A stretch of 42,434 nucleotides of DNA. It comes from Nemertoderma westbladi. Taxonomy: Eukaryota > Xenacoelomorpha > Nemertodermatida > Nemertodermatidae. Below, one piece after another: positions 31,217 through 42,119 of this stretch; the stretch's first letter is position 1; every line of letters starts with the position of its first letter. The DNA lies in assembly GCA_032718475.1 (NCBI GenBank), contig JAUCBJ010005776.1, positions 1-42,434 on the forward strand. The letters run 5' to 3'. The notes under the pieces are model-generated. The model was given only the letters and a program-made list of their open reading frames with translations. It searched no databases and had not been told where the DNA came from. Position numbers and translations under genes: made by a program.

Positions 31217-32883
31217 CTTTTGCGTAGAGGTATAGCCTACATAGACTGATAGAGGCTACGTAGGTATGTGTAGCCTACATGTAGATGCACGTGTAGGGTG
31301 AATGTAGGTAGGTCTTTAAAAACAACAATGATGAATGAATAGGCCTACACGGGGTACCCGGACACGAACTTCCTCGATGAGATGCGAATGCGGCGAACGG
31401 GGGTGGTACCCGGAACAACCACGAAGAGACGCGCATATGTCGGGCGGTGGTACCCGAAACAACCAGGCAGCCATGGAGGAGATGCGAATACGTTGAATGG
31501 GGGTCCCCTGAATACCCACGAGACGGAGCCTATCAATACTACAGTACTGACAAAGGAAAAAACGACTGAACGATATACCGACACATACTGTAGATCTTAT
31601 GATCCTGCGGGTTCAGGCATGGAGGCTAATGACTTTGTATGGGCCGAACGGCCGAACCTGATGTTTCCAGTCAAGGAGGAATCGACTAACGGTTAGGGTT
31701 AGAGCTCGTCGTCGGTGTCAATGAGGGTCTGAGGATGAGTGGGTAATTCAACAAAACGCTAACAATGATACCGGACTGACTGATTGAACCAGAGTGGCGA
31801 TGGTAGTCGCTGATGTATATATATTATATATATCATGTATTGATTCTGATTGTTAGTAGATATTTTTTTATATTATTTGTTTATTAAATTGTCTTCAATG
31901 TCTATATTGATAATATTGTGTGCTGTGCTGATTTTACTTATTTTTCATTTTATAAATCTTGCTGTGGCCGCGTTTTAATCTACTAAACTGCCGTATCAAT
32001 TTCATGATATTTTAATGGATATGCAATTTAACTTCTTCTTTCTATTAACTTTCAATGCAATCAAATATAACTGTAAAGCTATTGACTTTCGTGTTATTGT
32101 TTTGCTGTTACTTCGAGATGGGATTTGAATCCCATCGGATTACTGATTAATTCCCATCATCGAGATGGGAATACTTTATAATGAAACAGTGTGGTGGTCC
32201 GCGGGATAGTGGGAAGGGATGGGACTGTTGCTGGTTGGTGGAATGTGACTGTCTGAAAAATTAAAACAAACAAAACAAACAAAACTTCCAGACTTCTATA
32301 TTTTTACTTTCAAAACAAAACGTCCAAAACATTTCAATGCTGAAGTACTGTTCAAGTCCCATGGATGTATGGTTGATAAACAGATAAAGAGGGGCAGAGG
32401 GGGGTCAGGGTTTCTGGTAGACTATAGTCCCCGCGATGATGGCTGTTCTTATTTAGGTTACTCTTACTCAATAAACATATAAATCAGAACGAGTTAATCT
32501 AATGGAACGATGCCTTTCGTGGCGTTAGCATACTCAAATTTATTAGGGCATAATATTTATGACGAGTAAGGGACTTTAGTATAATCAGAACGCGATGTTT
32601 GATATTTATACAGTACTGCAGTATGCAGTAAAACCTGTTGTCTGACAGCAGACAGGTCTGCAGGTTGATGTACCGTATTGTACCGTGGAGATCAGAGATT
32701 ATTGCCATACATCCTGATTGACGACCGTGTATCACGTTACTGCAAGTTGACACATAAATTACATTAATATCTATGGGACTACACCTACCTGACCTACCTA
32801 CATTCACCCTACACGTGCATCTACATGTAGGCTACATATACCTACATGAAGCCTCTATGTAGGCTATACCTCTACGCAAAAGA
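31217..32883. mobile_element. TIR-bounded nonautonomous element (1.67 kb)
   Basis: About 95 bp at 31217-31312 (including TTTTGCGTAGAGGTATAGCC and TGTAGATGCACGTGTAGGGT) are repeated inverted at 32789-32883, nearly identical apart from one ~9-bp difference. The interior has no transposase. At 31375-31530 it has diverged direct repeats built on GAGATGCGAATGCGGCGAAC and GGTGGTACCCG. A plus frame around 31382-31696 ends with a unique stretch (GMEANDFVWAERPNL) that is not recognised. A target duplication is not obvious. The superfamily is unknown. Confidence 0.7.
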
Positions 32884-33528
32884 TATACCCGTATTATACT
32901 GATAGCAGCATAGAGCTGTAGAGGCTACCTACAGACTGACAGAGGCTACCTCAGTAGGCCTACTGCAGTACCGCCAACCGGCCCTGGTTTATTTCACTAT
33001 TTCTACAAAATTCAAATTTCCCGCTGCCTAATGCTGATTGGTTAGGCCAGGGCCTACCATAATTAATCTTCAAATAGGTCACCATGCCAGGTCCAAATAT
33101 AAAAAACGGCCTCCGTGGAGTTAATCGATTTAGAAATAATTCAGGTACCTTCATACCAAATATCAGAAACATTGGTTGTGGTCCCTATGACAAGATAACA
33201 TTTGCCTAAAACCGTGCAAAAATACTGTTAATATAGCGCTCGCATTGCACAAATACCATCTCGAAACCCAATTATCTGTATGATCTGTCTTCAGGCCTAT
33301 ATCTAACGCTTGTACAAATTTCGTTTCGATTGATTCATAAAAAACGGAGATATCGCTCTTGACAGACAGACACACAAACATAATATACACCACACAGCCC
33401 ACACACATAGGCCTACACCTACGCTACACAGGACGGTAATAATGGTCACTTTATGTCATTAGGAACGTGAACCATAATAGTAGGTAAACCGACTTTTTTA
33501 AAGTACATACAGTATGTGACTACTACTA
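32884..33528. other. Intergenic with a common repeat motif
   Basis: The stretch 33220-33400 (AACGGAGATATCGCTC, CAGACAGACACACAAACATA) resembles a repeat I have seen often in marine invertebrate DNA. Its class cannot be fixed here. No gene is seen. Confidence 0.35.
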
Positions 33529-33730
33529 CTACAAGGTCGAGCGAACTCGGACAGTGGAAATGAGATCCTTCCAGGCTTCCCGATTCTCCATAGTTGTCGC
33601 AATTTCGTTTCTCCCAAGTTCAGTATCCCTTTCAAGTTGATCTATACTGTATATGTTATGGCCAGTCGTCCACGACTACGCTTTCCATGAGTTGGTTGCC
33701 AGAGAAGTAGATCTGGTATGACCTACTTTC
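33529..33730 (-). pseudogene. C-terminal end of a non-LTR retrotransposon ORF2
   Basis: On the minus strand LLLWQPTHGKRSRGR (about 33727-33680) is followed, after a small frame change, by LERDTELGRNEIATTMENRE, AWKDLIST and a stop at 33529. The HGKRxRGRP motif followed by AMxDRxxW is the usual C-terminus of RTE/CR1-type reverse transcriptases. It lies on the same strand as the RT pieces at 35490-35572 and 38447-39580 and is probably the distal part of the same copy. Confidence 0.7.
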
Positions 33731-34003
33731 CTTTAAAATGTACCATGCTAAATGGTGAAATCTTATCGACATTAAATATTCGCCAAAATTTAATAATAAT
33801 TAATAATATGTTAAAATAGGCTGAAACGACACCACAATTGGTAATATGCAAACCAGGCTCCAGATCATTTGGAATTGTCCATAAACGCTATTTAAAATTT
33901 TGAACGGAAGTTTGTTTTTTCAGTGTAGTACATATTGTCGATAATCGATTACAACATGACATATCAAAACACTCATTTTATAGCCAAAAACAATTACCAA
34001 TTG
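33731..34003. other. Short intergenic stretch
   Basis: AT-rich, no gene and no clear repeat. It separates the RT C-terminus from the satellite. Confidence 0.3.
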
Positions 34004-34920
34004 ATGGAAAGGAGCAGGTTAAGGCCGGATTTTCTAACCAAAACAATAAATAGTCACTTTACCAAATGAAGGAAAGGAGCAGGTTACAGAGGCGGGCCTT
34101 TCTAACCAAAACAATAAAGGATCATTCAACAAATTGAGGGAAAGGAGCGGGTTACAGAGGCGGGATTTTCTAACCAAAACAATAAACAGTCACTTTACCA
34201 AATCAGGGAAAGGAGCAGGTTACAGAGACGGGATTTTCTAACCAAAACAATAAGCGATAACATTACCAATTGAGAGAAAGGAGCAGGTTACAGAGGCGAG
34301 ATTTTCTAACCAAAACAATAAACAGTCACTTTACCAAATCAGGGAAAGGAGCAGGTTACAGGGGCGGGCCTTTCTAACCAAAACAATAAACGGTCACTTT
34401 ACCAAATTAGGGAAAGGAGCATGGTACAGAGGCAGGATTGTCGATCATTCAACTAATTGAGGGAAAGGAGCGGGTTATAGAGGCGGGATTTTCTAACCAA
34501 AACAATAAACAGTCACTTTACCAAATCAGGGAAAGGAGCAGGTTACAGAGGCGGGCCTTTCTAACCAAAACAATAAAGGATCATTCAACAAATTGAGGGA
34601 AAGGAGCGGGTTACAGAGGCGGGATTTTCTAACCAAAACAATAAACAGTCACTTTACCAAATCAGGGAAAGGAGCAGGTTACAGAGACGGGATTTTCTAA
34701 CCAAAACAATAAACGATAACATTACCAATTGAGAGAAAGGAGCAGGTTACAGAGGCGAGATTTTCTAACCAAAACAATAAACAGTCACTTTACCAAATCA
34801 GGGAAAGGAGCAGGTTACAGGGGCGGGCCTTTCTAACCAAAACAATAAACGGTCACTTTACCAAATTAGGGAAAGGAGCATGGTACAGAGGCAGGATTGT
34901 CTAACCAAAACAATAAATAA
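34004..34920 (+). repeat. ~62-bp satellite with a ~459-bp higher-order duplication
   Basis: Each unit contains GGGAAAGGAGCAGGTTACAG, then GGCGGGATTTTC and TAACCAAAACAATAAA, alternating with CAGTCACTTTACCAAAT or GGATCATTCAACAAATTG. About 14 units are present. A run of several units at 34110-34441 is repeated nearly base for base at 34569-34900, a shift of about 459 bp. Single monomers of the same sequence occur at 5141-5250 and 40481-40566. It lies inside the interrupted LINE. Confidence 0.9.
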
Positions 34921-35489
34921 ACAATAAATGTCATGAACATAACAATAAACTATGTAAAACCGGTACCGGTACCGGTACTAAAATTCTGAAATTACCGTAA
35001 TTAATAAATTACCTTTATCATTATTATTATTATATTATGTGGGTGGAGACACCGCTGTCATAGAAGCGTATAAACAAAACTGCACATAATAAAACAGCAG
35101 AAAGTTGAACAGTGAATAAAACAAAACGAAGTATAGTATGGACTACTTTATCACAATTCAGCAATTAGGCCTATTATATTTACAACTGTACATATCACAG
35201 AATCAGTGAGTCAATACCTAATGCTGTAATGTAGTATAATACAGTCAGACATTATAATTATTTCTAAGGCATATGCTTTATAGTTTATACCTACATACAA
35301 TGCAATACTGCAAAATAGTGCTCTATATATACTAATACCGGTACTTATAGCCTAATAGAACAGCAGTAGAGAAACCGGTAGCAAGGAACCCAACGGTAGA
35401 TTTGTGGAGGACATAAAAAGTAAAAAAAAAAGGACATACAGTAAAAGTAAAAAAAAAGGACAAAAAAAGGATTTAAACGGACAAGAAAA
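34921..35489. other. Intergenic with microsatellites
   Basis: CCGGTACCGGTACCGGTAC at about 34960, ATTATTATTATTATATTATG near 35020, and A-rich runs at 35417-35470. No gene. Confidence 0.4.
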
Positions 35490-35572
35490 ATTATTGCGTA
35501 AAAATACACTTTCCACTGTGGCTCGAAAGAACTTAGTCTTCAGGTGCCTGGAGAGATCTGATTTCCAGGTGG
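35490..35572 (-). pseudogene. Middle piece of the LINE reverse transcriptase
   Basis: Minus-strand reading gives TWKSDLSRHLKTKFFRATVE, which in this LINE type directly follows the ...KMDATWK segment encoded at 38447-38500. The 10-bp target duplication TTCCAGGTGG (35563-35572) encodes part of the shared TWK. Downstream the reading dissolves into A-rich DNA. This piece proves that the LINE was once continuous across the 35573-38446 insertion. Confidence 0.8.
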
Positions 35573-35984
35573 GGTAACAGACGTTTCGGTCTAAGACGTT
35601 TTGGCCTAGGACGTTTCGGCCCAATGAATGAAATACAAGATTTGCTTGTCGGACGTTTTGGCCCAAAGATTCACTTTACTCCCTTAAATAAGCTATTAAT
35701 AATAAGTTATTCAATATATTTGTTTTGTAGTTGTTACGTTCGTTACAAGAGGAGCTGTCAGTAGGAACTGCTTCGACACCTGTGTGAAAGTCGTCAAGAT
35801 CAAAGTTCTACATTATATTTATAAATAATAACTAATGTAATATTATTATTATTATTTATTAATATAAATATACACCATACTGTAACTTAGAACAAAGATA
35901 ACATATGCTGACAAATCAACTTTAGTATTATGATGATGGGGTTTCCCCCATAAAAAAACATACGTATTTTAAAGTGTGAGTCAA

Positions 35985-36833
35985 TAAATTAAGTACATTA
36001 AAATAAACCGAATTAAAATTATTACTGTATTTTAATGTTGGTCTTAAAAATATAATAGATAAGAAATATTCCATTATAGGAGCATTGCTAATAATTATGA
36101 CACAGACTGGATGTCATGGAATGAGATAAAATATATGCGTATTAAATTTAAATTTAGATGAAATATATGCGTATTAAATTTAAATTTAGATGAAATGAAT
36201 GCGCATTAAAAGGACCAGAGTGGATGTGAAGTGAAATAAAATATGTATTAATAAAAGCATTATACGTCGTTATCTATCAGTATAAATCAAAATCATCTAT
36301 CATCGAAGATGAGAGTTATTGTTTCAACAGATCATTAAGACATAGCTGCCCTGCAATACACTGTCCAGCTACAAGAATTATCAATTGAGTAATGTTTAAA
36401 GTTTATGAAGTATCTCCAAAATATATCGATCAGACGAGATTTAAACCCGACATGGTTCGTGAAATTGATTCACTTTGGTAGTACTGTATATTAGCAATGT
36501 GGTACTCGAGACCAATAGATTTGTTCTGACTTGCATTTTTTTGGCCGCATAACATAATTGTTGGCGAATTGTTTATGAAACCAGAGCACCACTTCCCTAA
36601 TGTTTATTTTATTTTGAAATAAAGGTAAATTAAATAGCCATTTCATGAACGATATTTTATTAAGTGTTTGTATGTTATTGTGAAATAATTATAATTTTAA
36701 TGAATAATTATTATCATATCAAACAAGTTGGCATTTTCATTCAGTTACAGTCATGGGCCGAAACGTCCGGGCCGAATCGTCCGGGCCGCAATGTCCTGGA
36801 CCGAAACGTCCTAGGCCGAAACGTCTGTATACC
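35985..36833 (+). repeat. Right-half copy 1 of the composite element
   Basis: It is collinear with 37588-38446. Both contain AAGTACATTAAAATA, TACTGTATTTTAATGTTGGT, a ~31-bp internal repeat (ATATATGCGTATTAAATTTA two to three times) and the terminal GGCCGAAACGTCTGTATACC. This copy is followed by ACAAATCACA, not by the target duplication. It is therefore an internal end rather than the true boundary. Confidence 0.85.
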
Positions 36834-37159
36834 ACAAATCACAATCACAAATCGTGCGATGTGTGAAATGTTATCCCGATCCGTAACTGGGAAACGGCCT
36901 CGAAAAGCAGTTTACTCTGCTAAGGGTATAGGCCTGCTATATGACATTAATTTATGTTTAATATTGAGATAATATTGTTGTTATTGATTTTAAATATCAT
37001 AAACTTTGTATTAAATGTGTGTAACGACTGCATTATTATATTATAATTATTTAACTCATTGAAACAACGTACAGGACCGATGTACCGGTACAGTATATTA
37101 AATTTCCCAACATTAACGAACTACCGGTACCAAATCTGACCTACCTATAGCATAGGCCT

Positions 37160-37321
37160 ATGGATACAGATGCTAACACTTTCGAAGCTTGTCCGAAACC
37201 GGAAACCGACTTCGCCGATACTATATGGTACTACATGATTCTCGTGCCGCTAACCATACCAGTAACAATATTCTTCGTTTTACTCAATTGGCTGGGATTC
37301 AAGTTTTTTAGGCACAACTAA
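37160..37321 (+). CDS. PIGY-like GPI-GlcNAc transferase subunit exon (53 aa)
   Basis: ATG 37160 opens 53 codons ending at TAA 37321. After an acidic N-terminus (MDTDANTFEACPKPETDF) comes a hydrophobic segment with VPLTIPVTIFFVLLNWLGF and the terminus KFFRHN. The human PIGY C-terminus reads LPITIPVYVFFHLWTWMGI then KLFRHN, a very close match. PIGY is a small ER membrane subunit of the GPI-GnT complex that starts GPI-anchor synthesis. Human PIGY has 71 residues and an additional N-terminal membrane helix, which is absent here. A TAG directly upstream (37148-37150) could be a stop or a splice acceptor (CTACCTATAG). The ORF lies between the two direct copies of a transposon's right half, so it may be a captured fragment rather than the native gene. 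Confidence 0.7.
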   Translation: MDTDANTFEACPKPETDFADTIWYYMILVPLTIPVTIFFVLLNWLGFKFFRHN

Positions 37322-37587
37322 ATTGATTTTAATACCATCACGAATTTTGTTTGAAATAATTTTGCAAAATTGAGGATATGAAGAGTTTGTAAATATAGGA
37401 TTTTTGAGGAATATTAATTAATATTTTAGCTCATCAATCAATTAATATGCTTTACATAATAACTATCGGTATTCGGTATAGAAGAAATTGACAGATTGAA
37501 CGACAACAATGGAATTCCATAAGTTGATAAGCGCGGTATCCAAATCCACCGCATTACGGAGACCCCCTAGACTTCGGGGATTGATCT

Positions 37588-38446
37588 GACAATAAATAAA
37601 GTACATTAAAATACACCGAATTAAAATGATTACTGTATTTTAATGTTGGTCTTAAACATATAATATATTCGAAATATTCCATTAAAGGAGCATTGCTAAT
37701 AATTATGAGACAGACTGGATGTCATATGGAATGAGATAAAATATATGCGTATTAAATTTAAATTTAGATGAAATATATGCGTATTAAATTTAAATTTAGA
37801 TAAAATGTATGCGTATTAGAAGCACCAGAGTGGATGTGAAGTGAAATAAAATATGTATTAATAAAAGCATTATACGTCGTTATCTATGGGTATAAATCAT
37901 CTACCATCGAAGATGATAGTTATTGTTTCAACAGATCATTAAGACATAGCTGCAATACACTGTCCAGCTACAAGAATTATCAATTGAGTAATATTTAAAA
38001 TTAATGAAGTATTTCCAAAATATATCGATCAGACGAGATTTAAACCCGACATGGTTCGTGAAATTGATTCACTTTGGTAGTATTGTATATTAGCAATGTG
38101 GTACTCGAGACCAATAGATTTATTCTGACATGCATTTTTTCGGCCGCATAACATAATTGATGGCGAATTGTCTATGGAACCAGTGCACCACTTCCCTAAT
38201 GTTTATTTTATTTCGAAATAAAGGTAAATTAAATAGCCATTTTATGCAAGATATTTTATTAAGTGTTTGTATGTTATTGTGAAATAATTATAATTTTAAT
38301 GAATAATTATTATCATATCAAACAAGTTAGCCTTTTCATTAAGTTACAGTCATGGGCCGAAACGTCCGGGCCGAATCGTCCGGGCCGAAATGTCCGGGCC
38401 GAAACGTCCTGGACCAAAACGTCCTAGGCCGAAACGTCTGTATACC
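37588..38446 (+). repeat. Right-half copy 2 with the true right TIR
   Basis: It is the second direct copy of the 36-kb sequence, starting abruptly inside the element (AATAAAGTACATTAAAATAC) and ending in GGCCGAAACGTCTGTATACC next to target duplication TTCCAGGTGG. The subterminal array of GGGCCGAAACGTCC words is slightly longer than in copy 1. Confidence 0.85.
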
Positions 38447-39580
38447 TTCCAGGTGGCATCCATTTTTGATAGAGCTACCCAAGCCTTTGCTTTCCTAACT
38501 TCTATGTCCTTTTTGCTACTCTCTATCCATGATCCAAGGTACTGGAAGTCATCGACCTTCCTTAGTTGATTATTATCAATGGTTGTCAAGTTTCCATCAA
38601 CATTAAAGGTCATGAATTCGGTCTTGGTCGCATTTATATGCAATCCAACCTCCTTAGCAGCCCTCTCCACTTTATTTAGTAGAAGCTGTGCATCTGCTAG
38701 CGTATTAGAAAGCAGGGCGATGTCATCCGCAAAGTCGGTGTCTGTGACTGTAGTTGCCGGATATCTACTACTTCTGCGTTCTTGAAGTGTGAATCCCAGA
38801 TCTTCACCGTTTGTGGCCGTCCTCATTGCGTAATCCAGCACAATTACAAATAGTAATGGTGCTAATGTGTCACCTTGCAGTCCGCCAGCCAAGATTGAGA
38901 AAAACTCAGTTTCACCATCTGGTGAGAGTACCTGCGCTTCTGTGTCACAAAATAACAATCCAATGCCAGCAACAAGTACTTCTGGTATTCCATAAGCCCT
39001 TAGGATTTCAAGCATTTTACCTCTATGGATGGAGTCGAATGCCTTCTTGAAGTCCATAAAAGTCATGACTGCGGGGAGATTCTTTGACTTAATTCCATTC
39101 AATCAGTCTCCGTAGTGCAAGTATCTGAGCTATTGTTGATCTACTTGGTCGAAATCCGTTTTGGCTCTTACGCAGTAGTTTCTCTATGTGAGGCCTAATC
39201 CTATATAGAATCATTTTATTGTATATTTTGGCAGCTACCACAAGCAGACAGATCCCACGATAGTTTGTTGGTATGCCGAGATCTCCATTCTTGGGGAGAG
39301 GCTTTAGTTGACCTTTAGTCCAAATTGGTGGTGGCTTTCCCCTTTTAACATCCGGTTGCAAACATTCAATAATGGTCAATAATGGTCTGTTTAGCACTCC
39401 GGTTTTCCATACCTCCGCTGGGATTTCGCATCTAATCCACTCGCTTTATTATTGGACATGCTTTTAATGCTTCTTTGGAGTTCGGCAGGTGTGAAGTCCC
39501 CTGTTTCTATAGGTAGTGTCTTGTCATGTATTTTCCTTGTAGGGCTGACCTCGATGTTTGGTGGCTGCCCAAGCAAGTTA
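38447..39580 (-). pseudogene. LINE (RTE/CR1-type) reverse transcriptase, frame-broken
   Basis: Three minus-strand pieces in order encode the RT core. First is TPAELQRSIKSMSNNKASGL (about 39500-39440). After a 1-base frame change comes a piece with WTKGQLKPLPKNGD, NYRGICLL and KSQNGFRPSRST (39397-39102). After another frame change near 39098 comes FMDFKKAFDSI, GLQGDTLAPLLF and the catalytic FADDIALLS, then VDDFQYLGSWI. These are the standard fingers and palm motifs of a non-LTR RT; FADD replaces the commoner YADD but is normal in this group. The endonuclease domain upstream is missing, as the homology stops near 39580. The coding frame is cut at 38446 by the composite element. Confidence 0.9.
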
Positions 39581-39734
39581 CAGTATGTGAAAATTTTAAC
39601 ATCCTATACAGTAGTAGACAAATGACTGTTTTGTTAACGATAACGTCATATTAACTTGATAACGATTACTGATATTTACTATAAAAATCAACAATTTCTT
39701 TGTAATATGCAAGCACAAACCATAGTACAGTATA

Positions 39735-41130
39735 CAGTCCCAATCCCAATAAACATTAACTTGGTCGTTTTGGCGGCCAAAATGACCAAAATCGCCAAAA
39801 AAATGTAGTGTATTCCTATGGGCTACTTGGTCGTTTTGGCGAAGCGATTTAACTCGACTCAGTCAAGTCCAGACAGCCCGTCTCCTTGGACATCCATTTG
39901 GTTGCTCTGACTAAATGTCGGCTCGCTTTCATTTTTATTATTGACAGATTGTTAACTTACCTGGAGCTGAGTCGGGCCTTTCAGTTGTAGTAGAGACCAC
40001 CCACTGAGGCATTGATACAGCACAGGCTAATTCGTAATAAGGGAGTTAGTTGAATGCGGCTTTGTTAAAAGGAGGAGTATGTATAATAATCGGATTTTGT
40101 GTGTTATTATTAGATAATCACTTCTCACCTTTTCCTTTGTGTAGCTTAAGTTTAGAGTCATTATGAAATAGCAACGTGTTCTGTATGCATGAAGGCGTCC
40201 TAATTAAGTTTTATAGTTAGAAGCTGGGTCTGTGACAGGGCGAGAGGTAGCTATTAAATAGCGACACTCAGTCTCGAACGAGTTCGGTATACTGATGAAA
40301 TTCAGATTAGACGGCGCGGCCTATTTCTAGTAGCTGGGTCTGAATTCGAGGGCGATAGTAACTGAAAACATTATAATATCAGGCTCTGTGCTAACAGTCA
40401 ACAGAGTCGGCATATTTGGGTGAATTTATGATGATGTAATTATTATTTATCGAGACAGGGGGGAGGGGGGGGACGGGGGACTGGACGCAAAACTCGCCTT
40501 GGCGAATTAATATCCCGCCTCAATGTTAAATTCTCAATTTAGGGAAAGGAGCAGGTTATAGTGGCATATATAGCCCCCCCCCCCTAACTGTATTTATGAG
40601 AGCATTTATATTATAGCGAACTAAACAGCTAAATAAAGAAAAATCTATGTAAAGTACTTTTATCATATTTTAAAGAATTTTTACAAATTAAATATATGAA
40701 CTTGTTATTTTTATTACCTATCGAATAGAATTAAAGTAAATAATTAATTATTACGCTGGAAGTGCTAGCACAGTAGCACACTGCTTATAACCTAAGTGAC
40801 AGGTAAAGGTGTGTTAATTATTAGATTAGTAAAAAATATGTAGAAAATAATAAGTTAGGGCGCCCGCCTCACACTGCACTCTTACAGGCATGTTTACTAC
40901 AGTGGCGAGCCCAGCCATTACTACACTGGAGCATTTCTCTCTACCTAAAGGTATAGAGAACTCTACCTCAGAACTCTACATCAGCGCCAACATGCTGGGC
41001 TTTACTTACACTCAGCCTGTATTCACTGGCTGTGATTGACAAGCCAACGTGCCTCAGCAGTTCCTTTCATGAATACCGCAGTTTTTACTTGGCCATTTGA
41101 CCAAGTTAATGTTTATTGGGATTGGGACTG
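39735..41130. mobile_element. Tc1/mariner-like nonautonomous element (TA duplication)
   Basis: The first 32 bases, starting CAGTCCCAATCCCAATAAAC, are the exact reverse complement of the last 32 (41099-41130). A TA dinucleotide flanks each side (39733-39734 and 41131-41132), the Tc1/mariner signature. No transposase is encoded in the 1.4 kb. The subterminal region has CTTGGTCGTTTTGGCG twice (39761 and 39829) and its inverse CGCCAAAA. The interior also contains a dispersed-repeat copy at 40481. Confidence 0.85.
40481..40566 (+). repeat. Dispersed repeat copy inside the Tc1-like element
   Basis: It is nearly identical to 5141-5226 over 86 bp (GGCGAATTAATATCCCGCCT, AGGGAAAGGAGCAGGTTATA). It is bordered by a G-rich run on the left (40458-40479) and a C run (40574-40585) on the right. 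The AACCAAAACAATAAA tail seen at 5.2 kb is replaced here by TATATAGCCCCCC. Confidence 0.8.
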
Positions 41131-42119
41131 TAATTACGTTATAGTACTGTAGATAGACCTGTCTGTATCCCAGTCATTAATTAATGAAACACACTACCGA
41201 ACTGAAATTTAGGTTATGGGAGATTTCCTGGTCTGTGATTTCATTAGCGATGTTAGTTTTAACGTTTCTTCCTTACTGGCAGTCTGTCTGTTTATCTGAC
41301 AATCTGTCCGTCTGTCAGTCGAAATTTAGGAAAGGACACAACCTCGCTAAAATTTAAAACTAACAAAACAATAGATAGTAGGACTAAACCCAATATTTGG
41401 ATCCTGAAACCAAAAGGAAATTTATTGAATGTTGTTATTCTTTTTTAAGCGAAGTAGCCCGTCTAAATTAGCGGAAGAAGTTCTCGTATCACTGAGGAAT
41501 AGTTGATCCGTAAAATAGATGAAAGGTTGAGATGTGATGAACACCCATTCCCAACACAATAGAGGATACCCGACGCTGCTCCTGTTAAACACCTGATGCT
41601 GCCTTACTCAATGTTAAGTAATTTAGTGTTATCGAATATTTATTACGTACACCAGAGAGCCGCTTAACAACATAAACCAATATCCTGAATATTGAGTTCC
41701 ATTTTTGACTTCGCCTTGCAGACACTAAAGTTGCAATTACTTTTGAATGTGTGAGTGGATTTGCTCAAATTACTTACAGTATTGCAAACCTTTTCTACGT
41801 CGATGCTCTTTCAACACATGTAATAAAATTTAAGAAAATCCACCAAAATATTTTATTTTATTTTTCGCCGGGATAAAAGTAAAATCATTGCAATCCTATG
41901 GAAGGATTACTTTTTTCGCCTAAGAAAAAAGTGCAACTTTTTATCCTCCAATAACTCTTGATCAAGCTCTACTGTAGTTGGTGTACCAGAACCATATGAA
42001 ATATTTTAAAATACGTAATATAAGTACAGGTAATGACAAATGAAAAGCATGTGTGTATTACAGGTGAAAGTGTCATGCGTTACACATGTTAATCACATGC
42101 ATAATCAATGCCCTACATG
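41131..42119. other. Intergenic, no gene seen
   Basis: Short GTCTGTCTG-type repeats occur at 41280-41325. No coding frame or element end was recognised in the remaining AT-rich sequence. Confidence 0.4.

Larger units (their letters stand above)
35573..38446. mobile_element. Composite TIR element, 10-bp TSD, carrying a PIGY-like exon
   Basis: The left end begins GGTAACAGACGTTTCGG and the right end is the inverse of GGTATACAGACGTTTCGG. Perfect 10-bp direct repeats TTCCAGGTGG flank it (35563-35572, 38447-38456). Subterminal tandem words of the type GGGCCGAAACGTCC lie inside the right end. Internally, 35985-36833 and 37588-38446 are direct copies of the same right-half sequence, each ending in a complete right TIR. 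The 0.75 kb between them contains a PIGY-like ORF. TSD length fits the Mutator (MULE) superfamily. There is no transposase, so movement needed enzyme in trans. Confidence 0.8.

Noticed and set aside
36664-36972. Plus frame running from the transposon end toward the PIGY segment
   Set aside because: Its first half is the TIR subterminal repeat. The later part (MCEMLSRSVTGKRPRK) could be a 5' exon but has no recognised homology, so it was not called.
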